From: Nitrospira sp. Ga0074138
GTDB lineage: Bacteria > Nitrospirota > Nitrospiria > Nitrospirales > Nitrospiraceae
Assembly: GCA_001464735.1 (NCBI GenBank)
Contig: LNDU01000039.1
Span: 124,001-188,000, forward strand
Length of the DNA stretch: 64,000 nt
Direction: 5' to 3'
Position 1 is the first letter of the stretch; the number at the start of each line of letters is the position of its first letter. This document shows positions 15,828-22,579 of the stretch, piece after piece. The position numbers and the translations under genes are program-made. Under the pieces are notes generated by a model. That model did no database searches. It had not been told where the DNA came from and saw only the letters and a program-made list of their open reading frames with translations.

Positions 15828-16997
15828 ATGAAATATCCGTTAATGCGCAACAATATACTTCGCGAAGATTTGGACGCGGTGATCGAGCATCTCAAACAGG
15901 AAGATCCGATTTTGACGCACGGGTCGAATGTGCGGGCGTTTGAGGCTGAATGGTCAGCGTGGCTTGGAGTGACGCACAGTGTCTTCGTCAATTCCGGAGC
16001 GTCGGCGAATCTCTTGACAATGGCCATTCTGAAGATCCGCCATCCTGAAGGCGGAGAGGTGATTGTGCCGCCGTTAGCATGGGTCTCCGATATCGCATCG
16101 GTCTTACAGAATGGGTTCACGCCGGTCTTTGTTGATATCGATCCTCGAACCTTGGGGATGGATCCGGACAAGATTTGCGCCGCGATCACGGAACGGACCC
16201 GCGCAGTCTTCCTGACGCACGTGCAAGGCTTTGATGGGCTGGAGGACCGGCTGTTGAATGAGTTGCAGCAGCGGCGCGTTCCACTGATCGAGGATGTGTG
16301 CGAGTCCCATGGGGCCACGCACCGTGGCCGGAAGTTGGGAAGTTTCGGGTGGATCTCGAATTTCTCCTTCTACTATGCTCACCATATGAGCACGATTGAG
16401 GGAGGCATGATCTGCACAAATGATCAAGAGGTGTATCAGCAGGTCCGTATGTTGCGGTCTCATGGCATGGTCCGAGAGGCCACCGATCCGGCGGTCGAAG
16501 CGGCCTACCGATCAGCCAATCCGGAATTGAATCCCGACTTCATTTTTGCATTCCCGGCCTATAACACTAGGAATACAGAGATCGGCGGTATCCTGGGTCG
16601 AAGCCAACTGAAGCGTCTGGATCGTAACGTGAAGCGTCGGACGGAAAACCTCCTACGGTTTCTGGGGCAACTTGATTCCGATCGATACCGCACCGATTTC
16701 AAGGTTGAAGGATCAAGTAATTACGCGTTCAATCTCATCCTGAAAAGTCCGGACAACGCATTGGTCGAGCGCCTCATGAGAGTGATGCGCGAGGCGGGAA
16801 TCGAGTTTCGGCGTGGGAGTGCGGGTGGAGGTAATCAAATTCGCCAGCCGTATCTCAAAGGCGTTGTGCCGAAAGATCACCATCTGCACTTTCCGGAAAC
16901 CGAGCGCGTTCACTTTTACGGTTTCTACATCGGGAACTATCCAGATCTGCGCGATGGGGAGATCGATGAGTTGTGCAAGGTACTAAACTCTGCGTGA
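15828..16997 (+). CDS. DegT/DnrJ/EryC1-family PLP enzyme, ColD-like sugar 3-dehydratase (His replaces the PLP Lys)
   Basis: A 389-residue fold-type I PLP protein: SGASANLLTMAIL (56-68), VIVPPLAWVSDIASV (78-92), LIEDVCESHGA (153-163). In aminotransferases of this family the Schiff-base lysine lies six residues before EGG; here the segment is FSFYYAHHMSTIEGG, with H185 at that place. The same Lys-to-His change characterises ColD, GDP-4-keto-6-deoxy-D-mannose 3-dehydratase (388 residues), which removes the C3 hydroxyl instead of transaminating. A 3-deoxygenating activity on a GDP-4-keto sugar is therefore predicted. Follows palindromic element copy 2 and is eight bases from the HddC-like gene. 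Confidence 0.85.
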   Translation: MKYPLMRNNILREDLDAVIEHLKQEDPILTHGSNVRAFEAEWSAWLGVTHSVFVNSGASANLLTMAILKIRHPEGGEVIVPPLAWVSDIASVLQNGFTPVFVDIDPRTLGMDPDKICAAITERTRAVFLTHVQGFDGLEDRLLNELQQRRVPLIEDVCESHGATHRGRKLGSFGWISNFSFYYAHHMSTIEGGMICTNDQEVYQQVRMLRSHGMVREATDPAVEAAYRSANPELNPDFIFAFPAYNTRNTEIGGILGRSQLKRLDRNVKRRTENLLRFLGQLDSDRYRTDFKVEGSSNYAFNLILKSPDNALVERLMRVMREAGIEFRRGSAGGGNQIRQPYLKGVVPKDHHLHFPETERVHFYGFYIGNYPDLRDGEIDELCKVLNSA

Positions 16998-17004
16998 GTC
17001 TGTC

Positions 17005-17706
17005 ATGCCCTCGGCCGTGATTCTTGCCGGCGGGCTCGGGACCAGGTTGCGCAGCGCCGTGCCCGACCTTCCGAAGCCCATGGCTCCGATCAGCGGACGC
17101 CCATTTCTTGAATATCAACTCGATTATTGGATCAGCCAGGGGGTGAGCCGATTCGTGTTGTCCGTCGGGTACCGACATGAAGCCATCACGGCGCATTTTG
17201 GGGCTCGATACAAAGGTGTGGACCTGGAATACGCTATTGAGGAACGGCCATTGGGTACTGGCGGTGCGTTTCTGCTTGCCGCAGAGAAAGCTGGCCTTCG
17301 AGAGCCGTTTTTGCTTCTGAATGGAGACACCTACTTCGGAGTGGACTGGAGTGTATTGAACGACTATGCCCAGGAACATGACGCAGACTGGTGCTTGTCC
17401 TTGTTTAAAACGAGTGAGCAGGAGCGGTACATGGGTATTGAGGTTTCCTCTCAGGGCCGAATCACATCGCTGAAATCTGGCGTAGAGCAAGGGCCTCGCC
17501 TTGCCAACGGGGGAGTCTATTGGGTGCACCCACGCGTACTGTCCGGGGCTCGGACTTTCGGTGAAAAGCTGTCCCTAGAAAACGACCTGTTTCCAGGCGC
17601 ACTCGCGGCAGGGCAGCGGTTGTTTGGGATCGAGTTCGCGGGCACGTTTATCGACATCGGTGTGCCCGATGACTATCATCGAGCCGCCACCCTGCTGGCT
17701 GGCTAG
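17005..17706 (+). CDS. hddC: Sugar-phosphate nucleotidyltransferase (HddC-like, D-glycero-alpha-D-manno-heptose 1-phosphate guanylyltransferase)
   Basis: A 233-residue single-domain nucleotidyltransferase: AVILAGGLGTRLRSAVPDLPKPM (residues 4-26), FVLSVGYRHEAI, LLLNGDTYFGVD with the metal-binding Asp, and IDIGVPDDYHRA at the C-terminus. The R-S-A/V-V-x-D-x-PKPMAP pattern and size are those of HddC, which makes GDP-heptose from heptose 1-phosphate. Together with the HddA-like kinase and the GmhB domain it forms the GDP-heptose pathway. The nucleotide (GTP) is inferred from family, not visible. Confidence 0.83.
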   Translation: MPSAVILAGGLGTRLRSAVPDLPKPMAPISGRPFLEYQLDYWISQGVSRFVLSVGYRHEAITAHFGARYKGVDLEYAIEERPLGTGGAFLLAAEKAGLREPFLLLNGDTYFGVDWSVLNDYAQEHDADWCLSLFKTSEQERYMGIEVSSQGRITSLKSGVEQGPRLANGGVYWVHPRVLSGARTFGEKLSLENDLFPGALAAGQRLFGIEFAGTFIDIGVPDDYHRAATLLAG

Positions 17707-17748
17707 CCTTGTGCGATCATGGTTCAATCACCAGAAAAGGACACATCT

Positions 17749-18687
17749 ATGAATTTCAACATCCTTGTCACGGGCGGTGCGGGTTATCTTGGCTCTACCA
17801 TGGTCCCAGATCTTCTTCAGCTCGGCCACAAGGTGACGGTGTTGGACAGCTTCATGTACAAGCAGTCCAGCCTCAACCATATGTGCCATCATTCCAACTT
17901 TTCAGTCGTGAGAGGCGATATTCGGATCGAAAGTGTCATGGCTCCGTTGATTAAGAAGGCTGATATCGTGATTCCGTTGGCCGCGCTGGTGGGGGCGCCG
18001 ATGTGCAGCCAAGACCCCGTGGGTGCGACCACCGTCAACCATGACGCCATCGTTCTGATGCTGAAGCTGCTGTCGAAGCAGCAGATGGTCCTGATGCCCA
18101 CTACCAACAGCGCCTACGGCACCGGGGACAAGAATAACTTCTGCACCGAGGAGTCACCACTCAATCCAATTTCGATCTATGCAAAGGAAAAAGTCGGCAT
18201 TGAGAAGGAGCTGATGCAGCGGGAGAACGCGATCAGTTTTCGACTGGCCACGGTGTTCGGAATGTCGCCGCGTATGCGGATCGATCTCCTCGTAAACGAT
18301 TTTACCTACCGAGCCGTCCACGATCGCTTCGTGGTGTTGTTTGAAAGTTCCTTCAAGCGCAATTATGTTCATGTGCGTGACGTCTCGCGCGTGTTCCAAC
18401 ATGCCATTTCAAACTTCGACAAGATGAAAGGCCAGATCTACAATGTCGGTCTGTCTGATGCTAATGTGTCGAAGCGAGAGTTGTGCGAACACATCCAGAA
18501 GCAGGTGCCGGACTTCGTGTTCCTTGATGCCCCGGTCGGCAAGGATCCGGATCAACGGAACTATGTTGTCTCTAATGCCAAAATCGAAGCCACCGGCTTT
18601 AAACCGATGTACTCGCTTGATGCGGGGATCAGCGACTTGATCAAGGGATACACGATGATCAAGAACACGCGCTACGGGAATGTGTAA
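17749..18687 (+). CDS. SDR-family NAD-dependent epimerase/dehydratase
   Basis: A 312-residue extended SDR with ILVTGGAGYLGSTMVPDLL (NAD loop), IPLAALVGAP, TTNSAYG and the active-site Y-x3-K in YAKEK. The DE/SE dyad used by 4,6-dehydratases is not present after the catalytic Thr, so an epimerase or reductase is more likely than a dehydratase. AAAAGG at 17735-17740 lies 8 bases before the ATG at 17749, favouring it over ATG 17719. As the last gene of the HddA-to-HddC cassette it probably acts on the GDP-sugar formed there. Confidence 0.8.
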   Translation: MNFNILVTGGAGYLGSTMVPDLLQLGHKVTVLDSFMYKQSSLNHMCHHSNFSVVRGDIRIESVMAPLIKKADIVIPLAALVGAPMCSQDPVGATTVNHDAIVLMLKLLSKQQMVLMPTTNSAYGTGDKNNFCTEESPLNPISIYAKEKVGIEKELMQRENAISFRLATVFGMSPRMRIDLLVNDFTYRAVHDRFVVLFESSFKRNYVHVRDVSRVFQHAISNFDKMKGQIYNVGLSDANVSKRELCEHIQKQVPDFVFLDAPVGKDPDQRNYVVSNAKIEATGFKPMYSLDAGISDLIKGYTMIKNTRYGNV

Positions 18688-18774
18688 AATTCGCATGCCT
18701 ATCGCAGATCAGCGAAACGGCAGATTGCGCATTCAGCTCAATCGAATACATCACCATACCTCACCGGACGGTAG

Positions 18775-19569
18775 GTGGTACTGATTCTTCAGCTATTTCG
18801 GAATCTGTATCGCTACCGGACGATGATTCTTGCCCTGGCGGATCGAGATCTGCAGGGTAGGTACGCGGGGACGCTGGCCGGGATTGTATGGACTTTTGCA
18901 CATCCGGTAGCCGTCATATTCATATTCTATTTTGTCTTTGCCATCGGATTTCGATCTCAGGGGCCAGGCAATACACCATTCATACTTTGGTTTGTCTCTG
19001 GTTTTGTACCATGGCTGTTTTTCAATGAATCGCTGACCTCAATCACGGATTCCGTCGTGCGGAACGCCCATTTTATCAAGAAGACCGTCTTCCCTTCCGA
19101 AGTTCTCGCAGTAGTGCATCTGACGGCAAGTATAGTACCTCACGGGGTCTTCACGGTTCTCTTGGCCGGGATGCTGGCGTACTATCACGTCACGTTTCAT
19201 CTCTCTATGCTCCTGATATTCTACTTTTTTTTCTGCACCTGTGTTCTCGTTATAGGGTTAGGCTGGCTCCTGTCAGCTGTCCACGTATTCTACAGGGACA
19301 TCTCCCATGGGCTTGGTATTGGGTTGAACCTCTTATTTTGGGCGACCCCCATCGTCTGGTCACCCGATAATCTGCCAGAACAGTACCGACCGATCTTGAG
19401 GTATAACCCTCTCGATTACATTATTCAGGGGTATCGTGGTGTGTTGGTCTCGCATCAGCTTCCAGACACTGGCCAGACTTTGTACTTTTGGAGCGTTGCA
19501 CTCCTTTTTCTTCTAGCGGGCGCCTACGTGTTCGGCCGACTGAAACCTGAATTCGCCGACGTGATGTAG
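18775..19569 (+). CDS. wzm: Polysaccharide ABC transporter permease (Wzm/TagG family)
   Basis: A 264-residue membrane protein with about six transmembrane segments of the ABC-2 type: LADRDLQGRYAGTLAGIVWTF near the N-terminus, WFVSGFVPWLFFNESL, and IVWSPDNLPEQYRPILRYNPLDYIIQGYR near the C-terminus, all typical of O-antigen and teichoic acid export permeases. It forms a channel with the ATPase encoded 8 bases downstream and exports a completed lipid-linked chain. The GTG at 18775 is the only suitable start. Confidence 0.9.
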   Translation: MVLILQLFRNLYRYRTMILALADRDLQGRYAGTLAGIVWTFAHPVAVIFIFYFVFAIGFRSQGPGNTPFILWFVSGFVPWLFFNESLTSITDSVVRNAHFIKKTVFPSEVLAVVHLTASIVPHGVFTVLLAGMLAYYHVTFHLSMLLIFYFFFCTCVLVIGLGWLLSAVHVFYRDISHGLGIGLNLLFWATPIVWSPDNLPEQYRPILRYNPLDYIIQGYRGVLVSHQLPDTGQTLYFWSVALLFLLAGAYVFGRLKPEFADVM

Positions 19570-19577
19570 TCAGCTCC

Positions 19578-20930
19578 ATGCGTCCCCCGCCTGTCATTGC
19601 CGTTCGAAACGTCTCCAAGAAATTCAGGCTTTTTGCCTCACCGAAAGAGCGTCTATTGGAAGCTCTGCATCCCTTTCGCAAGCAATATCATCGTGAATTC
19701 TGGGCGTTGCGCGATGTTTCATTCGAAGTCGAACGTGGGGAAATCGTCGGCATCCTGGGAAGAAACGGTTCAGGAAAGTCCACGTTGTTACAGGTCATTT
19801 GTGGGGTGATGCAGACGACGAACGGCGAAGTTCAAGTCGATGGACGAATTTCCGCCTTACTTGAACTGGGAGCAGGATTCAATCCTGAGTTTACGGGTCG
19901 GGACAATGTGATTCTGAACGGCGCGATCATGGGGTTCTCTCGGAAAGAGATGCTCCGACGGTTGCCGGAGATCGAAGCCTTCGCCGATATTGCAGAGTTC
20001 TTCGATCAGCCGGTCAAGACGTATTCCTCTGGGATGTTTGTGCGCGTCGCGTTTGCAGCGGCAATTCACGTCGATCCGGATATCCTGGTTGTCGACGAAG
20101 CCCTTGCTGTCGGCGATGTCAGATTTCAACGTAAGTGCCTAGTGCAAATTGAAAAAATTCGCACGAGCGGTGCGGCAATTCTGCTCGTCTCGCACAGCCT
20201 TGAGACCATTACGAGCCTCTGTAGCCGAGCCATCATTCTGGAGAATGGCATGTTGATCGCCGACGGCGAATCCAGGCTGATAAGTGAGAAATATTTGACC
20301 CTTCTCTTTTCCGAGTCGAAAGCGGCGCCACAGAAAGATCCGGCGCAAGAGAAATCCTCACCTATGTCGGTATCTCAGCATGCCTTGCCTGTGCAAGAGA
20401 CAGGAGACCCCTTCATTGCAGACAGTTCCTTCTGGACTGATATCCCGATCTCACAGCGCTTTGGGTACAATCATCATGAAATCCGTACAACGAATGGCGG
20501 CGCAGCCATTGTCGACTATATGGTGATGGCGAACGGTCGTGCCGATCTTTCCGGCATTGTTTCTGGGACCGTATTAACGATCTACGTGAAAGTTCAATTT
20601 ACCGAGGATGTGACACAACCTATTGTCGGGTTCGAATTGAAGACGGACAAGGGGGTGACAATCACCGGGAGTAATACCTATCTTGAGCGGGTGCTGCTGC
20701 GGCCAGCTGGTAAGGGGGCTGTGAGAGTCTATCAGATTGAATTTAATGTGCCGCTCAACGAGGGAAACTATTTTATTGATCTCGGGATCACGAAGTATGA
20801 CGGGTCAACGGGTGGGTACGTTCTAGATGTCCGTCGCTCCATTATTCACCTAATGGTCACACGTATGGCGGAGAATAAGTTTAATGGAATCGTGGATATC
20901 GGATTTAGGTATAAAGAGGTCGATCGCTGA
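19578..20930 (+). CDS. wzt: Polysaccharide ABC transporter ATP-binding protein with C-terminal glycan-binding domain (Wzt)
   Basis: A 450-residue ATPase. Walker A is GRNGSGKST (61-69), the signature YSSGM is near 148, Walker B is ILVVDEAL near 170, and the switch His follows in LLVSHSLE. Residues about 285-450 (MANGRADLSGIVSGTVLTIYVKVQF, then GNYFIDLGITKYDG) match the Wzt C-terminal beta-sandwich that binds the modified non-reducing end of the exported chain. In systems of this type chain length is often set by terminal methylation, and several methyltransferase genes follow. Confidence 0.92.
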   Translation: MRPPPVIAVRNVSKKFRLFASPKERLLEALHPFRKQYHREFWALRDVSFEVERGEIVGILGRNGSGKSTLLQVICGVMQTTNGEVQVDGRISALLELGAGFNPEFTGRDNVILNGAIMGFSRKEMLRRLPEIEAFADIAEFFDQPVKTYSSGMFVRVAFAAAIHVDPDILVVDEALAVGDVRFQRKCLVQIEKIRTSGAAILLVSHSLETITSLCSRAIILENGMLIADGESRLISEKYLTLLFSESKAAPQKDPAQEKSSPMSVSQHALPVQETGDPFIADSSFWTDIPISQRFGYNHHEIRTTNGGAAIVDYMVMANGRADLSGIVSGTVLTIYVKVQFTEDVTQPIVGFELKTDKGVTITGSNTYLERVLLRPAGKGAVRVYQIEFNVPLNEGNYFIDLGITKYDGSTGGYVLDVRRSIIHLMVTRMAENKFNGIVDIGFRYKEVDR

Positions 20931-20946
20931 TTCACGTATCGCGATC

Positions 20947-22341
20947 ATGCCCCAGTATTCTCTTTCGTCGGCAAGAGAAAGCGATAGGCCATATTTTGGC
21001 CGGCAACTTTCCGCATTTCAAAGCCCTCCGATCCGTTACGCATTGCTGGCTGATCTGTCCCGATATGTGCTTGGAGGGAAAGCCGCTGTCAGAGTTCTTG
21101 AGGTTGGATCTTGGGCCGGCGCCTCGGCAATAACATTTGGAACCGTGATTCGAGAGCTTGGGATTTCTGATAGCAAGATCATCTGTGTCGATCAATGGGA
21201 CCAATACTTTGTAGCAGAGGATCGCTCGCTTCATTATAAAAGTATGAATGCGGCAATTGCACATGGAGAGATTCAAGAGTTATTTTATCAGAACATTAAA
21301 GTGTGTGGCCTCGGCGATATGGTAGAGGTCAAGAAGGCCAGCTCCAGAGAGGTGCTTCCAGAACTTGAAAGCGCGGCCTTTGATCTTGTGTATATAGATG
21401 GATCGCATAAGAAAGACGACGTTTTATACGACCTGCAGCAGGCGAAGCGGCTTGTTCGCAGTGGAGGAGTGATTTGTGGGGACGACCTAGAGTTACTCAA
21501 GTCCCAGATTGATTCAGATGCGCACCAAGTGGCATTGGATAAGGATAGGGATGTCGCTGCTGATCCACGAACGGGTGTCAGTTATCATCCGGGCGTTACG
21601 GAAGCAGTAGGAATAATGTTCGACGGTGTCTGGCAAGAACAGGGATTGTGGTGCGTGGAACGGTCTGATGAACAATGGACCGTTCCTGATTTTCGAGCGG
21701 GCGATCTGGAAATTCCGACCCATTTGCAACATGCGGTCGAAATTCCATATGGTGTTCTCAAGGGGTATGAGTTTTTTCAGCTGGGCGAAGGGTTCGTCGC
21801 GTATCCAATGGCCAGCCCAAACTGGTTCCAGCACCGAATTGTAGGGAGTTCGATAGAGGAATTGGTGTTGCTGCTGGATACCATCGAGCACATAAATAAT
21901 AAAGTAAGCGTCCCGCGGATCGTCGAGTCTAGAGATGGCATCAATATTGTGAGCTACAAAGGAAAGAATTGGGTCGCAGACCAATCTGCTGGAGAAGTGG
22001 ATTTTCGTGACCAGGGACAACTGCAGCGTCTAGCCACCGCTGGCAAGCTGGTTGAGACGGGGAGTATAGGGGATGCGCGGGCTGTGGCAGATCAAACGCG
22101 GATAGATCAAACAAGAGTTCCTCGACTCGTGGAGTCGAGAGAGGGTTTCAATATCGTGAGCTACAAAGGAAAGAATTGGGTCGTACACCAATCAGTAGGG
22201 AGGGTTGATTTTCGAGATCAAGAACAATTAAACCGTCTGGCCACTACGAGCGTGCTTCTTGAGACAGAGAACATAGGGGAAGCAAGAGAAGTGATAGATC
22301 GAATGGTTAAAGCTAAAGCCGACACAGATCTAAAAAATTGA
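20947..22341 (+). CDS. Class I SAM-dependent methyltransferase with three C-terminal repeat modules
   Basis: A 464-residue protein. Residues about 30-230 are a Methyltransf_24-like domain (VRVLEVGSWAGASAITFG, DLVYIDGSHKKDDVLYDL, GGVICGDDLELL, SYHPGVTEAVG), paralogous to the protein at 8507-9439. The C-terminal half has three related modules: residues 266-315 (GYEFFQLGEGFVAYP) and two near-copies at 322-378 and 391-447 (PR-I/L-VESR-x-G-x-NIVSYKGKNWV). An ATG at 20884, inside wzt, would add 21 residues; the ATG at 20947 is preferred because it follows the wzt stop, though no SD is evident. Its place after wzt suggests terminal modification of the exported chain. Confidence 0.78.
   Translation: MPQYSLSSARESDRPYFGRQLSAFQSPPIRYALLADLSRYVLGGKAAVRVLEVGSWAGASAITFGTVIRELGISDSKIICVDQWDQYFVAEDRSLHYKSMNAAIAHGEIQELFYQNIKVCGLGDMVEVKKASSREVLPELESAAFDLVYIDGSHKKDDVLYDLQQAKRLVRSGGVICGDDLELLKSQIDSDAHQVALDKDRDVAADPRTGVSYHPGVTEAVGIMFDGVWQEQGLWCVERSDEQWTVPDFRAGDLEIPTHLQHAVEIPYGVLKGYEFFQLGEGFVAYPMASPNWFQHRIVGSSIEELVLLLDTIEHINNKVSVPRIVESRDGINIVSYKGKNWVADQSAGEVDFRDQGQLQRLATAGKLVETGSIGDARAVADQTRIDQTRVPRLVESREGFNIVSYKGKNWVVHQSVGRVDFRDQEQLNRLATTSVLLETENIGEAREVIDRMVKAKADTDLKN
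21910..22287 (+). repeat. Tandem 171-bp coding repeats, period 207 bp
   Basis: Copies at 21910-22080 and 22117-22287 each encode 57 residues (VPR-I/L-VESR ... GDAR/GEAR). The stretch ATTGTGAGCTACAAAGGAAA and what follows it is nearly identical between copies, while the 3' halves have diverged more. The duplication stays in frame. Confidence 0.8.
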
Positions 22342-22366
22342 TCCACTCGAAAAATGAAGGTCTAAA

Positions 22367-22504
22367 ATGGCAGCCATCTACGTCCCGATTCCGAGTCTGA
22401 CTGTCGAGCGATTTTTGCAGGGTTGCAATGAAACGTCGCTCGCTGTTTCTCAGAGGTCGTCGATGATCGTCGCGTCCGCATCCGTCATGGTCATGTCTTG
22501 TTAG
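22367..22504 (+). other. Short 45-codon reading frame in a 238-bp gap; doubtful gene
   Basis: The gap 22342-22579 contains one frame starting ATG after GAAGG and beginning MAAIYVPIPSLTVERFLQGC. No family is recognised and the frame may be chance or a gene remnant. Nothing else (hairpin, repeat or promoter) stands out in this gap. Confidence 0.2.
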
Positions 22505-22579
22505 GATTTCGAATGTTTACTCCTCTCCGCGTCTCCAGGAACTGAAAGCCGCCTAGGCAAATCCCTAGTTTCTTTCCTA

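Noticed and set aside
15731..16318. A 195-codon minus-strand frame opposite the ColD-like gene
   Set aside because: Overlaps a strongly conserved coding region and repeat copy 2; low-complexity Ser/Arg-rich translation with no motif.
17749..18687. The SDR as the missing GDP-4,6-dehydratase
   Set aside because: After the catalytic Thr it reads TNSAYG and lacks the DE or SE pair used in 4,6-dehydratases; an epimerase or reductase fits better.
22367..22504. A real small gene in the 238-bp gap
   Set aside because: Only 45 codons, no family resemblance; kept only as a doubtful entry.
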